DNA of 64,000 nt from Pisolithus tinctorius (Eukaryota; Basidiomycota; Agaricomycetes; Boletales; Pisolithaceae): assembly GCA_024663395.1 (NCBI GenBank), contig JANFAH010000004.1:1178001-1242000 (forward strand), read 5' to 3'. Below are positions 34,510-46,426 of the stretch, piece by piece (within the stretch, counting starts at the first letter, position 1; each line of letters opens with the position of its first letter). The notes beneath the pieces are model-generated. The model did no database searches and had not been told where the DNA came from. It saw only the letters and a list, made by a program, of their open reading frames with translations. Both the position numbers and the translations under genes were made by a program.

Positions 34510-36482
34510 ATGTCGTCGCAGCAGCCCCACCATGATCCCAGCGCATACCCTTTCAGAAATATACCATCCTCAGGTTTCGTAAACTCACCTCACAGATCGC
34601 ATCGCGTCTCCACAGGTGCGTACATACAGTACATCATCATATGAGGCTCACCATGCTCCTCTAAAGGATCACCAAGACCTTTGGGGGTCGACATGGCACA
34701 GATGATGAGGACTGACATTGCCCCACGCGACGGGTCTCTCAGAGCATGCGATGAGTCTCTGAGAGTACCTAACGTGTCTCCGAGGGCACCCGACATGTCC
34801 CAGTGGACGTCGGATGCGTCTCAATGGGCTTGCAATGCGTCGGAATCTGATGTGCCACAACTACCTGCGTTCCACGATCCTCCGGAGGAACAATGCGATG
34901 ACGACGACAGTTCTCGGCTCACACCCCACTCCAGTTTCTCGGCAATCTCACGCCCGGAAAGTGAGCTCTCAGACGACCGTGTCAAGGACTTCAAACTGTG
35001 GGCTCAGAAAGTGGCGAGTAAATTTGAACTGAAAGCAGCACAGTTCTTGGAGCTTAGCACGTTCATCGATGTAAGCCACGTCATTTAAGTCGGCGTATTT
35101 TTATTTCCCTTATGCTCATTGACATATCATATCAAGGTTGGGAGGAAACTAAATGCCGCAGATCTTCGGTTGCGGATCTGGCAGCAGGCCACTAACTACA
35201 AAATTTTAAATGGGATCGAAGAAATCAAGGTGGAATCAGCAAGCACGAAGACCGCCGTGCAGAAGGTGACCTCCGGGCTCAAAGGCGGATTTCAGCTTAG
35301 CGCGGACCAGATGGTATGTTCCATATCTATGATGGCCTGCAGATGATCATCGATCGTCATCAGATGCAAGTAGCTATCACCTGCAAGGATATGCTCGTCC
35401 AAGCTGGGCGCACCAAATACAAGACGCTGCACGTCGATGTGGAGGTGAGGCCCTTCACTTTCTATGCTGCGCTATCTCACTCATTGTGCGCTGATGGTAG
35501 GATCGGCTCAAGTCACGCGCAGACACCCTGGGATTCCAGAACGTGTTTGGGAACCCGGTGCATGAACAGGTGCTCCGCACCACGATTAAGAAGGAATGCA
35601 GTGGGATTCGAAGCAAGTTCCGCACACTGGCAAGTCACCTCCTTTCTTTTGATGGCTTGATGTTCGTCGCTGATCGCATCTCAACTTAGATATTGGAGAG
35701 CACTGGTGTGTCAGACAGCGGCAAGGGACACATATCACTCGAGGAATTTACATGGACGGTACTGAACAAATATAAGCGAGGGGGGGTAGGTACGGGGTCT
35801 AAGGTCGAGCACCAGTTACACTTTGCCTATCTGGTGTGTTGCATACATTCGTCTCGAGGATCTGAAGTGTTGACATGTTGTGTTTACAGCGCTTCTACGG
35901 AAGATGGCATCAATACGTTGTGGGTCCTGGAGCGGAGAGCAGGGCTGAGAGTGGCGAAGAAACAGGCTCACCGAGCGAGCCTCCTGCCAAACGTGCCAAG
36001 TCGATGAGTCACAAGGCCCCCCCAGGAAGAGTGAAGACTGGCCGTGACTTTTGGAGCGCAATGGACCGCTTATTCATCAAGGATATTGAACAGTACGGAA
36101 AGGACATGAAAAATGAACATTGGCGCGAGTAAGTTACACTTATTTGTCGTCATGAGTTCGCTGTAATGTTCGCATACTTAGGTTTTTCAACTCCATCGTC
36201 ATCAATGATCAAGAAAGTTATGGGAAGAATGCCGGGACGATATTACCTGCGCTGCCCAGCATCTACACGGAGTCGAGAGGATCCCCTCTGCCGCCTCCGC
36301 CCGCAGCCACTTCGTCTGCCGCTCCCGCAGTCGCTTCGTCTGCCACCCCTGCACCCCGCCAACAAACCCATACCCTGCAGTCTCTGCCTGATACATCAAG
36401 CACCTCTGCTCGTGGCAGCGGTGTCCCGCCGGACCTGTCTCAAACATATGGTGATGACGATATTTTGGGTGAAGACTTCTAG
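34510..36482 (+). CDS. Second gene of the DNA transposon, function unknown
   Basis: Start ATG 34510 (MSSQQPHHDPSAYPF), several short introns, stop TAG 36480-36482. The N-terminus is Ser/Pro-rich with degenerate repeats (SLRxxDxS, SQWxxxAS). The middle holds a charged helical domain beginning DRVKDFKLWAQKVASKFEL, then DLRLRIWQQATNYKILNG, a segment IIDRHQMQVAITCKDMLV, FQNVFGNPVHEQVLRTTIKK and TTIKKECSGIRSKFRT. After FYGRWHQYVVGPGA comes a basic RAKSM patch, then FWSAMDRLFIKDIEQYGK, and a Pro/Ala/Ser tail. The family is unknown to me beyond its repeated association with the upstream transposase type; a DNA-binding or accessory transposition role is inference. No internal stop was seen in the exons. 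Confidence 0.65.
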
Positions 36483-37419
36483 TCACCTCTCTTAATTATG
36501 TTGGACTCTTTGCAATATGTATCTATGCAGTATGTTATATGACTTATGCCTCTCATATGCGCGTTCTGGGGGAACACAAGTGAACGGAAAATTTCGGAGA
36601 CCGGTCGGAAAGCCCGGGAGGACTGGGCGTGGTTTGAGGCTGACACATTTGACGTTTGGCGCTGGATACGGATCACGCCGATTCCTGTCAGATACAAGCT
36701 GCACGCCGCAGTGTCTGGGCACAAGTTGGCATTGCATCTGACACGTGCTACTGTCAACGCAATTTTGCATGTGTCTACGGGGTGGCCGTGTACTGGAGCA
36801 GCCTTGCTGGCATCCTCTTTCGTCAGGTCAGCAGAACCTTTCAGAAGAATGTCAGCAAGCAGAAAAAATGAATTCATAAATTGGGCCGGACCAGAGTTTT
36901 CGCGGCCTTTGATTTCGCCTAGAATGCGCTCGATGGAAGTACGGATATTGGCAACGAAGTCCGCCTCCGATAACAACGGCGCCTCTGCAACTGCTCGCTC
37001 GACGATTGGGTACCTGTTGTACATTGATTGTACACTTAAGTTCTATCTGGAGATAGTTTCGTTCCACGTGCGAACAGGGATTTTTACCTATCTATTTCGC
37101 CCATGAGTTCACGGTGAACGGCGTCATGGGGCATATGTATGAGTTTGGAGTCAGAGGCTAGCCGCTGTCGCGCGATATCCTCCATGCGGGACTTGAAAGC
37201 AGTGATTCTGTCCTATTAACACAGAGACATGAATCGAGCACTCAGGACCACTGGTGATGGCGTACGTTGTGCTGAAACTGAGACAGGAGTTCTCTTCGCA
37301 GCCGATCAAACTCTCCTGACTTTTTGAACCTGGTGCGCGATTTGAGTCTGGACGCAACGATAGTGGGGATTACGACGAACTCACTCGTCTACGAGCTGTT
37401 TTGGGCTTGTGGTGCTCAT
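36479..37419 (-). CDS. SHG1: Shg1/BOD1-domain protein (COMPASS subunit-like)
   Basis: Related to yeast Shg1, a subunit of the Set1/COMPASS histone H3K4 methyltransferase, and animal BOD1. ATG at 37419; a 51-bp intron with GTTCGT donor yields MSTTSPKQLVDEFKKSGEFD then RLRRELLSQFQHN, the core of the domain. Later exons read ITAFKSRMEDIARQRLAS, HRELMGEIDR, and PIVERAVAEAPLLSEADFVA. The domain ends near residue 130. The frame continues past HGHPVD (about 36780) to a stop at 36479 through sequence that looks unlike the rest and runs into the DNA transposon, so the true C-terminus is uncertain. Divergent from UROD, 220 bp between starts. Confidence 0.65.
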
Positions 37420-37639
37420 GGTGCAGTACATAGTAGTGTTACAAGGCATAGACTAAGACAGAGTGAATGTGAACAGCACAGCGCCCGGGTAGATGGTGAC
37501 CAGATCATCAAAACAAGCGCGGACTCGGATGCTCCCATCAAACAACCTCTTCTTTTAACTCTTCCTGTCGCCATTGCAGCCCTCTGGAGTAGTGGTCAGA
37601 ATATTTTAAAGGCCCTCAATCACGCTGCTACCGACTGTA

Positions 37640-38867
37640 ATGAGCTACGACGACTTTCCGCCACTAAAAAATGATCTCCTCCTGAGGGCCGCACGGGGTG
37701 ATCAGATCGAGCGTGCGCCAGTATGGGTCATGCGACAAGCCGGGAGATACCTGCCAGGCAAGCCTCTGCATCTCCACCGGATTGGCTAGCCCCCCCTAAC
37801 CAGTCATATGATTGTCGTTCGTGGCGACAGAATTTAGAAAAGTACGAGAGGACCACGAATTTTTCGAGATCTGTAGGACTCCAGAGCTCGCAACCGAGAT
37901 CACTCTCCAACCCATCCGGCGATATGCTGGACTCATAGACGCCGCCATCATTTTCTCTGACATCCTCATCATCCCGCAGGCCTTCGGTATGGAGGTACTC
38001 ATGACCCCGGGCCCGACTTTCCCCAATCCGCTCGAGACACCTGCGGACGTGGCGAAGTTGTCGGAGAAGGTGGACGTGGATAAAGAGCTTGGATATGTCT
38101 TCGAGGCGCTCAAGATGACACGACAAAAGTTGGAGGGCCAGGTTCCCCTCATTGGATTTTGCGGAGCCCCCTGGACGCTCATGGCGTACATGATCGAGGG
38201 CGGCTCAAGCAAGACGCTGCAAAAATCGAAAACATGGCTTTTCAAATACCCGGAGGAGTCGAAAGCACTTTTGAAACGCATCGCTGACGTCTGCGTGGAC
38301 TTTTTAGTAGGCCAGGTGAAAGCAGGGGCACAGGTAGTTTTCACTCAACAAAGACTGATTGTCCGGACGAGATCATGACCTCATTTTCTTCTGTAGTTGC
38401 TCCAAGTGTTCGATTCCAACGCAGGGGACTTATCCCCTCACGACTTTGAAACTTTCTCGGTTCCCACATTGCGTCAAATATCCACTGGCGTGCGGGATCG
38501 CTTAACCGAGTTTGGGGTACCCCGTGTTCCGCTCACTATTTTTGCTAAGGAAGCCTCTCCGGCTATTGCAGCTCGGTGTGGCTATGACACAGTAGGGTTA
38601 GACTGGACAGAAGACCCTCGCGACGTTGCCAAAACCCTTGACATGGATGCATGCCTACAAGGAAACCTTGACCCTGTGGTGCTGTATGGAGGGCGGGATG
38701 CCATAGAACGGGAGGTTAAGAGGATGTGTGCCGCCTTCCGGTCCGCCCGTGGTGGGGTCACCAGAGGATGGATCGCCAACCTTGGTCATGGGATCACTCC
38801 TGGGGTCGATCCGGAAGACCTCAAGTGGTTCTTCGAGTGTGTACACAAATATTCCGCCAATGCTTAG
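37640..38867 (+). CDS. HEM12: Uroporphyrinogen decarboxylase
   Basis: Cytosolic haem enzyme converting uroporphyrinogen III to coproporphyrinogen III by four decarboxylations. Three exons (37640-37757, 37831-38332, 38396-38867) give 363 residues, normal for the family. Signature [18 protein letters not shown] near residue 30-47 carries the substrate-binding arginines; the catalytic Asp is in [17 protein letters not shown]; then [19 protein letters not shown]. The C-terminal half has [13 protein letters not shown] and [16 protein letters not shown] with the conserved His. The first intron is GC-AG (CCAG|GCAAGC), and splitting the RQAGRYLPE motif there confirms the splice. The second intron is 63 bp GT-AG. 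The start ATG is fixed by [20 protein letters not shown]. Confidence 0.96.
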
Positions 38868-39114
38868 TAGGCGGGAGGTGGACAGAAACACCCTCAGGGT
38901 TTCAGGGCATGTGATACAATAAATGTTCAGTATTGTGTATTGTGAGGGGCAACGAGCCAAGTGCTGAGCTACAGGTGTGCTAGACAAGGAATGAATTCTC
39001 TTAAATACCCGCAGATTCCATCGGGAGAGGAGAGAGGGAGGGATAGAACAAGTCATAAATGAATGTAGAAACGGAAAGCATGCACATGAAAGCAAATTTG
39101 ACAGAGATTCTTAA

Positions 39115-41270
39115 CTATGCAACGACGTCAGCAGCGCTGAAACTGCTCCTTCTGCGCCTGACAGGCCGAGGTCCAGGTCGCTGTGTCGCTTTCGAAGCAG
39201 GCACGACGACGGCGGATGCACCAGTCGTCATCCAGGCATCAGACGTTTGCTTCGCTTTCCCTCCGGCTGCCATTTCGGCCAGCGAATTTGGCGCGTTCTG
39301 TTGACGCTTTGCTAGAGTTGGGAGTCGCGAGGGGGTTGGCGAGGGTGGGGGTTGGGGTACTCTCCTTGATGACGGCGCACCGGTTCCTCGAGCAGCTGCA
39401 GCTGCAGTGCTTCGCGTTGAGGTAGCAGTTGCAAGTCTTGGTATCTTGTTGGGCGGCCGAACAACTTTCGGCGGCGGAACAGCAGGTTTCCGGTGTGCAT
39501 TGACACCGGCAGAACGCAGGATGCGAGTGGGCCTCTGCTCAGAAGCCGTCCCTCTGGCTCCTGTCGGCCGACTCGTCGTTTTGGCGCGTTGCCGTGTTGC
39601 CGGTGGTGCTGCACCAAGCGCAGGTAGAACATCGTCAACTTCATCCGCTTCATCATCAGAGTCTACTGCCACACGTTTCGCCATGGGAGTCTTCCGGGGC
39701 TGTCCTGGAGGAGCGATTGCTTGGGCTTTCGCAGCAGCAGCAGTAACATGGCGGCTGGGAGTGACGGGAGGGAGTACAACAGCTGGGACGTCGTCGACAG
39801 CTCTCTGTGGTGTGACCCTAGTAAGCTCCTCCATGTCTTCGTCCCGTTCGGCAGGTGGGGTGGCAGGGGCAACGATAGGAGCTGCTGCTGAAGAAGAAGC
39901 CTGATTTCGTCGCATTTCATCTACAGCCGCCCACTTCGCCCACTCCAGCTGTTTCAGATACATATATTGTTGTTGGGGGCCAACGACGCTACCTGGCCGT
40001 ACGATGCGCATGAAGCCGATGGCCTCCGATGCTGTGAATCCATACTTCCAAATGAGATAGGCACCGATTAGTGTTCCTGTCCGTCCTAGACCTGCTTTAC
40101 ACTGGAGGAGCAAGAACGAGCGTCAATGATACGAACACCTAAAATGGAAGGTGACAAGGGAAGGTAGGAATGACGCACATGTACCGCAATGACACCGCCG
40201 CTCTCCACCACGGTATCAGACATGTCTATAAATGCTCGGACGATCTCGTCTGTCGGATTTGTGCCATCGTCGAAATACAGTTCTTGATGACCGATTCCCC
40301 GATCTAGGAAGAGTTGCTTATCGTAGAGTTCGGTATTTAGTCTGACGACCAGTTTGACGCCACGTTTCTCGAAGTAATCGAGGCAATTGAGGAAGGGCGT
40401 GGGTAACTTGCGTTGCAGGGCATGATTCTGTGAAGGGGATCGGGGGGGTGCGCTCGGACGTAATGGTGAAGTGGAATCTGATGAGGCGAGTTTGGCTTCC
40501 TTCTGAACCTTTATCCAGTTGGAATCGACGGGGGATGCGAATGCAATGAAATGGGGGGTTATCCAATTCCAGTCGCCGTTCTCCACTTTTTCATAAAACT
40601 CGTATTCCTCTACGCTGAACTCATTCATATCACATAGGCCGTGTTGCATTGCTTTCCACATTCCCCACAGACAGTCCTGAATGTTGAGATTGAAGTCCGA
40701 GGGACCGCGACCAGCGTCACGGAAGGGCATGAATTCTATTTCTGCTATGGGATGGAATGCATCCCAAGGGGTACGCCGGTGCACGATCATCTAGAAGGCC
40801 AATGAAGAAGAAGACCGGATAGCAAATTGAGGGACATACGACGTAAAGGGCCATTAAAAGCGCAGCGTTGGCCTTTCTGCGTGGGTCATCAGAAGAGTAC
40901 AAGACAATACGGTGTGATGCGAGATCCTTGTCCTGGAGATCGTGGAGTGAGACAGATACGGGTATCGGGGAGCGAAGAGGGACGGACCTCTAGTAGTTCG
41001 TGAATGAGAATGCACGCCTTGTAGACCATTGCAAGATTCAGTGGACCCCAGTCTTGAAAGAAGGAGAGATAGAGTAATTGGTCGTCGATAGTGAAGTAGT
41101 AGTAGGTGACGTCGTCATCTGGGGAGGCGCTTGGACCAGCCCTGGCATTTGAACGCACGCGGGGTTTGTTATCCGGGTCTTTGGATTGGTTGTTGAGAGC
41201 GTGAGGGGTGGGTGGCGGGTGAGGGAACGTGGTGAAGAACAGTCTAGCAGACGGTGGTCAATGGCCATTG
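39115..41270 (-). CDS. CDC14: Cdc14 dual-specificity phosphatase
   Basis: Reverses CDK phosphorylation during mitotic exit and cytokinesis. The N-terminal domain runs from about 41100 ([20 protein letters not shown], then [16 protein letters not shown]) through [20 protein letters not shown] and [19 protein letters not shown]. The catalytic domain has [27 protein letters not shown] and the P-loop [20 protein letters not shown] with Cys and Arg in CX5R. The last exon (39115-40113) adds a 250-residue Ala/Pro/Thr- and Arg-rich disordered tail with clusters such as RPVRRRRSS, probably nuclear/nucleolar targeting and CDK sites. Stop TAG at 39115-39117. The start is uncertain: the frame entering from about 41265 has a stop before any ATG, so a small first exon near 41270 is assumed. 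Convergent with UROD. Confidence 0.9.
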
Positions 41271-41922
41271 ATATGTGGGGAAAGGCTAGGGAAGACACCT
41301 GTCACCGAAACAACAGAGCGGCTCGCACTTTGGAGCCATGGGGAGGTGTAGTCGGACGGGGCTGCTCAGTGGTACCAAGCCAACCCTTGTAAAGGCAATA
41401 TGACTCCCGTGACCGTCGCGTCCACGTAAACAATCCAAAACAAATGCTCTACGGCGACGAGGCTGAGCAGCTGGGCGGGTTTGCGGGGGTGTGAACGTCG
41501 AACGGTAATCGCAGGACAATGTATTTGAACCACATTGATCCAGCCAGGCCGAGTCCACACGCCGCCAACATGACAATGGGAGCGTGTCACGCACGAGGCT
41601 ATCTCGACGGGTCAAACCCTGAGACACGACTGATGGTGGGATGCTACTTCTTCATTAATGGACACAACAACCACCCCACATCGTACGCGTCTTGGACGCC
41701 ACGTTGGCCTCCTCGTGACAGTACAATATAATAATAAGTACGATAGGGTACTACGCAATATGAGTGCATCGCGTTGTTTGTTGTTGTTGGAGCACGCGTA
41801 CCTACGGCAGCCCGCGACGCTCCCCCTGCTAAGCAAGTCGGTCGCTCCAGCGTCTAATAAGCCATCGCTCGACAGCCAGCTCATCCTCAGCCCCTCGTGC
41901 ACGCGTACAGCTGGCCCAAACC

Positions 41923-44378
41923 ATGCCTGACAACCAAATATTCAAGGTACCTCTCATCTCCGAGTCCCCCGCCCTGCTTACCTAGGTCCCACGTCACACG
42001 CAGGCTACCTACAGCGGCATACCCGTGTACGAGATGTCAGTCCTCCTCTTCCCCGTCTTTCGCATCGGCTGACTCCCCCTGACGCGCACATAGGATGTGC
42101 AAGGGCGTTGCTGTCATGCGACGGCGCTCAGACTCGTGGCTCAACGCGACCCAGATCCTCAAGGTCGCCGGTTTCGACAAACCCCAACGCACACGCATAT
42201 TAGAGCGGGAGGTGCAAAAGGGGGAGCATGAAAAGGTGCAGGGCGGTTACGGGAAATACCAAGGCTAGTCCTCCCGATCTCTCGTCATACAGCGGATTGA
42301 CCTCTCCGTCGCCAGGCACTTGGATTCCTCTCGACAGAAGTCTCACTTTGGCCAGGCAATACAACTGCGATACAGTTCTGCGGCCCATAATCGAGTTCCA
42401 GCCAGCCGCAAAGAGTCCTCCACCTGCTCCAAAACATTTAGCCGCAACCGCCACCGCGGCAAAACCCCCCCGCCGTACTGCGGGCCCTGACGCCTCCGCA
42501 CTGGTCAGTGCCCGCTCTCGCCGCCAACTCGAAGGCGGCGAGGATTCCGACCAGGAGGTCCTCTCCGAGCCCGCCTCGGAAGACGGATCTATGACTTCCT
42601 CGCCTTCCCGCAGATCATCAAGCTCGCGTACTCCGTCCCCAATCGACGAGGGGTATGAAGCAGTGGGTGCTTCCGGAGATCGCAGTCACGCGGACAGAAG
42701 GAAGGGGACCAGACACCATCACGACCGCCCCGACAATGCCATAGGAATCGATGACTTGTCACAGGCTAATGACGCCAATGACCCTCGCGCTTACAGTGAC
42801 CAGATCCTTGAATACTTCATCTCTGACACTAATCAGATACCTCCCATCCTCATCTCACCCCCAGCAGACTTCGATCCAAACATGGCCATCGACGACGACG
42901 GTCACACCGCATTGCACTGGGCGTCGGCCATGGGTCGCCTCCGTATTGTCAAACTCCTGCTTACAGCTGGAGCAGAGATTTTCAAGGTCAATAAGGCAGG
43001 CCAAACAGCCCTCATGCGTAGCGTGATGTTTGCAAACAATTACGACGTGCGGAAATTTCCCGAGCTATATGAACTATTACACCGTTCGACTCTGAACATC
43101 GACAACTATAATCGGACTGTTTTTCATCACATCGTCGATGTGGCAATGTCCAAAGGGAAGACCCATGCTGCGCGCTACTACATGGAAACTGTCCTCAACA
43201 GGCTAGCCGACTACCCCAAGGAGCTTGCCGACGTCATCAATTTCCAAGACGAAGACGGCGAGACGGCATTAACAATGGCCGCAAGATGTCGGAGTAAACG
43301 TCTCGTCAAGCTGCTCATTGACCATGGCGCAGACCCGAAGATAAGAAATCGCGACGGCAAGAGTACGGAGGATTACATCCTCGAAGATGAACGCTTCCGT
43401 TCATCTCCCGGTCCTATATCACGCCTCTCTGCTATGTCCTTCCGCAATGCACAGGCTGCATTGCCAGCCGGCGTTCCTACTGCCACTTTGGTCAGTGGCG
43501 AACGTCCGCTGGTACATCATTCCCTTGCTGGCCAGAAGGCCAGTACAAGATGCGTTAATGATATTACGAATATGTTGGATAGTCTCGCAGCATCTTTTGA
43601 TCGTGAGCTTCAGGAAAAGGAGCGCGATGTCACACAAGCGCAGGTATTACTGCAAAATATTCAACAGGAAATCTTGGAAAGCCACCGCGCGGTCAACCAA
43701 CTCAGAACACGAGCAGAGGGGCTGCAAGTAGCGAAGGCGATGTTCGAGAAATTAGAGAACCAGCTTCTTGACAAAATGGGTAGGAGATACAGACTAGGTT
43801 GGGAGAAATGGGTCAAGGACGAGGAGGACCGGGAGAAGTCGGTGCGCGATGCGGCCGGCGGTGAACTGAAGATCACAGCTGCAATGGTTCCGTACCGGGC
43901 AGCAGACGACATGGAAGTCGACGGGACGACAGAACTGGGGAAGGACAAGGGCAAGGGAAAGCGAAAAGCCTTGCCGCAGGAGGAGAATATTTCAGACCTC
44001 CTCGCGCTCTATTCGGATGTTCCGAGCGATCCGGAAGCACTGCATTCGACATGCGAAGCCCTGAGGGAGGAGCTCGGGCACCATCGCAAGCGCAGAAAAG
44101 AACTATTTGATGAGCTCACTGCGTTCCAAGCCGAAGCAGGCACGAGAGGAAAAATGAGCGAGTACAGGCGACTGATCGGGGCGGGGTGTGGAGGTGTGCC
44201 GCCTTCCGAAGTTGACAATCTAGTCGGTGTATTACTCGAGGTTCGTTGTGTACACGCGTTTTACTCGCACACTTATATATACTGACATCCAAATTTTCAG
44301 ACACTGGAATCGGAAGAATCTAATACTTCGGCGGTGTGGGGTGGGATGAAACCAGCAACGACAGTACCGGTGGGATGA
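41923..44378 (+). CDS. MBP1: APSES/ankyrin transcription factor Mbp1
   Basis: DNA-binding subunit of MBF-type G1/S factors that recognise ACGCGT. ATG at 41923; exons [19 protein letters not shown] and [20 protein letters not shown] build the KilA-N/APSES domain (residues about 5-110), with GYGKYQ joined to [17 protein letters not shown] across a GC-AG intron (42264-42315). A Ser/Arg-rich linker follows. Ankyrin repeats occupy roughly 270-450 ([20 protein letters not shown] and [20 protein letters not shown]). A coiled coil from about 500 ([20 protein letters not shown]) lies before a C-terminal region expected to bind the Swi6-like partner. The final exon ends TGA 44376-44378. Full length, roughly 760 residues. 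No sign of damage. Confidence 0.95.
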
Positions 44379-44882
44379 TTTAAGCATCGGGGTATATTAT
44401 TTCATGGATTGTTTCACATCTCTCCATTTGTTGTAACTTCATACACGGTGTGCTCTAGATTCACTGCCTCACCTTAAGGCCCGTACTCCCGTGTGTGGGT
44501 GACCTCCTTCCTCCACACCTCCATAAACGCAAGCAAAACCATGGTACAAAACCGGAGACATCTAAAAAGTACGCGTGCATGGGAAGCTGGCACCGCCTTC
44601 TTCAAGACCAGGCGTTTTGCCTCAATAGGTACAGCACTTTTGTCATAATCCAAATACTCACTGCGGTCTGGTACCGTGCGTGCTGCGATAAATGGTGCAC
44701 AAATAGCACGAAGCACAACACTATCATCGCAGTTGCGAAGCCGCCGTCCCTTCAAGCCTCATGGCTCGGTCAATCTCAGAGGGTACTATATATGTAATAT
44801 ATGTATATCTAATACTTCCACCCCCAGGCTTGGCTGGTCCCGATGCCTCCCTGCTACGTTACGCCGTGCCCTAGTGCGTGCT
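44379..44882. other. No supported gene
   Basis: Sequence after MBP1. A minus-strand frame (44474-44755) is open but unrecognised; it could be the far 3' end of the decayed locus that follows. Confidence 0.4.
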
Positions 44883-45950
44883 CTAGGTCCTGATGGAAAC
44901 CCGATTGATAGTGCCGTCCACGCAACGTGAGCACATACCCGACGGAACTATGGACGATGAGAAATTGACGGAGAGTGAGAACGTCTGGAGCTTCGGACAG
45001 CGGTCGATGAGAGCCGCGAGTCCCCACAAAGTGAGGCATGTTGGAGTTGTCTCGCTGTTTGATCTGTGCAAGTGGAGGCTTTCAAGATGTGGCCAACCTT
45101 AACCCATCCTCTCGATGAAACAGTCTGACAGATCGATATCATAGTATGTTGTTACCACGAGGGTTCAGAGGTATTTCAGATGGAGACAGGGTTCTATGGT
45201 GGACTGTTGGAGAACGAATGCTGATGTATTCAGTAGCACGACCCCGGACGTTATCGCGGTACTGGAATGAGATGGGGGTGAGCAGCTCCAGGTCCTGCGA
45301 GCTGTTTTCACCGCGTGCAGGACGCGATTTTCAGAGCAGCTGGCATGGAGTGGTGTAAAAGGAGTGTATTCAGTTTTGTTAGAGCTAACGTGAAATTGGC
45401 CTCTGCTTCGGGAAGTGATGGTCGACAGGTTTATATGCGTACACATAGAGCTTTTGAACCCCATCCCAAAGCTCAGGACGGTTTTCCAGATCCTCCCAAT
45501 TGCTGACATCCCAGCTAACGGGCTGTATAGACTGCGCCCAAGGCAACATCGAGGAGGCGCGGGATACCACCTCGGTAAAACCGCGCTGGGCAACCGTAAC
45601 CTCGATAAACGGGCGGGATGGGGAGCATGGAGTCCATTCAAAGTCGATGGGCAGAGGAAGACCACCAAAGCTCAAACGAAGGTGGGAAATATAACGTCTT
45701 GGGCAAAAGCCATAACAGTATCAGCAGCCTGTGGACGTAACATAAAGACCTCCAAATCGAGCATGAGCACTTGTAAATTTCGGGAAAGTGAATCAGGAGA
45801 CGGGGGAATTTGCGAGGAACTGTGCAACTTTTGGACCTCGTTCAAAGTTGGGAGACCACATGCAATGAGGTGAAGGCTGTGCGTTTTACGGGTGTATCGT
45901 TCGATGACACTCCAATCCTCGTCGTTTAAGGGGCGGACAATGGTTGGCAT
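44883..45950 (-). pseudogene. Decayed F-box/LRR-like locus
   Basis: Fragments of a leucine-rich, F-box-type protein common in Agaricomycetes. ATG at 45950 reads MPTIVRPLNDEDWSVIERY and continues with NLQVLMLDLEVFML to a TGA (45672-45674). Immediately, in another frame, comes SFGGLPLPIDFEW with RPFIEVTV and LPWAQSIQPVSWDVSNWEDL, ending at 45385. After about 300 bp with no coherent frame, LESLHLHRSNSETTPTCLTL with GLAALIDRCPKLQTFSLSV appears back in the first frame. No F-box is visible upstream. The frame switch within an apparent single exon suggests a pseudogene, though unrecognised introns could explain part of it. Confidence 0.45.
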
Positions 45951-46426
45951 TCATTTGTCAACCTAATATTGTGTCGAGCTCAGCGTAGACACTCACAAAT
46001 AATTGGCTGGTGAAACGGTCATGTACATCACCTACAAATGATAGGGCTGAATACCAATACAAGGAGATCTGTTGCTGGTAAGTTGAAATTATGACGAGTC
46101 CGAGCTAGTGAACATAACGTCCTGTTATCGTTAACAAAGGAAATATATATATAAATGGCGAGCGATTTCGTCAATCCGGAGACAGTGATGGATCGAGTGC
46201 GAGTTGCAGGACGAGGATGCACTCGCTAGTGAGGGGGAAAGGATCTGACTCGAAGCTCGAGTTAGTTTCCCCTAAACAGTTGAGGGACAGGCAATAACAA
46301 GAATGCTCGTTTGGCAAACAGGCTTGCCTAATAAGGGACGCAACTAGTGATGAAGTAAGTACGCCGTATTGGTCTACTTACATAATCCCTCTTTTACTTT
46401 CCTCCCGGCGTTGCTCGAAAGCCAAC
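45951..46426. other. No supported gene
   Basis: Upstream region of uL24m. AT-rich run TATATATATAAAT at about 46145. No coding signal. Confidence 0.4.

Larger units (their letters stand above)
24174..36482 (+). mobile_element. Two-gene DNA transposon (Tnp2/Plavaka-like), split by gypsy insertion
   Basis: Composite region made of a zinc-finger exon fragment (24174-24212), the inserted LTR element with one copy of its duplicated target (24213-30079), the rest of a large transposase-like gene (30080-34341) and a second gene (34510-36482) in the same orientation. This pair is a recurrent basidiomycete arrangement. Superfamily placement is tentative: the YCDDTSGNxSKKWNKHNS and GDNPMQSELACHxGLxGKFFCRxCW blocks parallel the Tnp2/CACTA and Plavaka transposase layout. 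Termini were not found, so the limits given are only those of coding sequence. Confidence 0.55.

Noticed and set aside
39115..40113. Cdc14 tail as a separate gene
   Set aside because: The frame begins with the CKAGLGRTG phosphatase loop, which needs the upstream exons; the Ala/Pro-rich tail belongs to the same protein.
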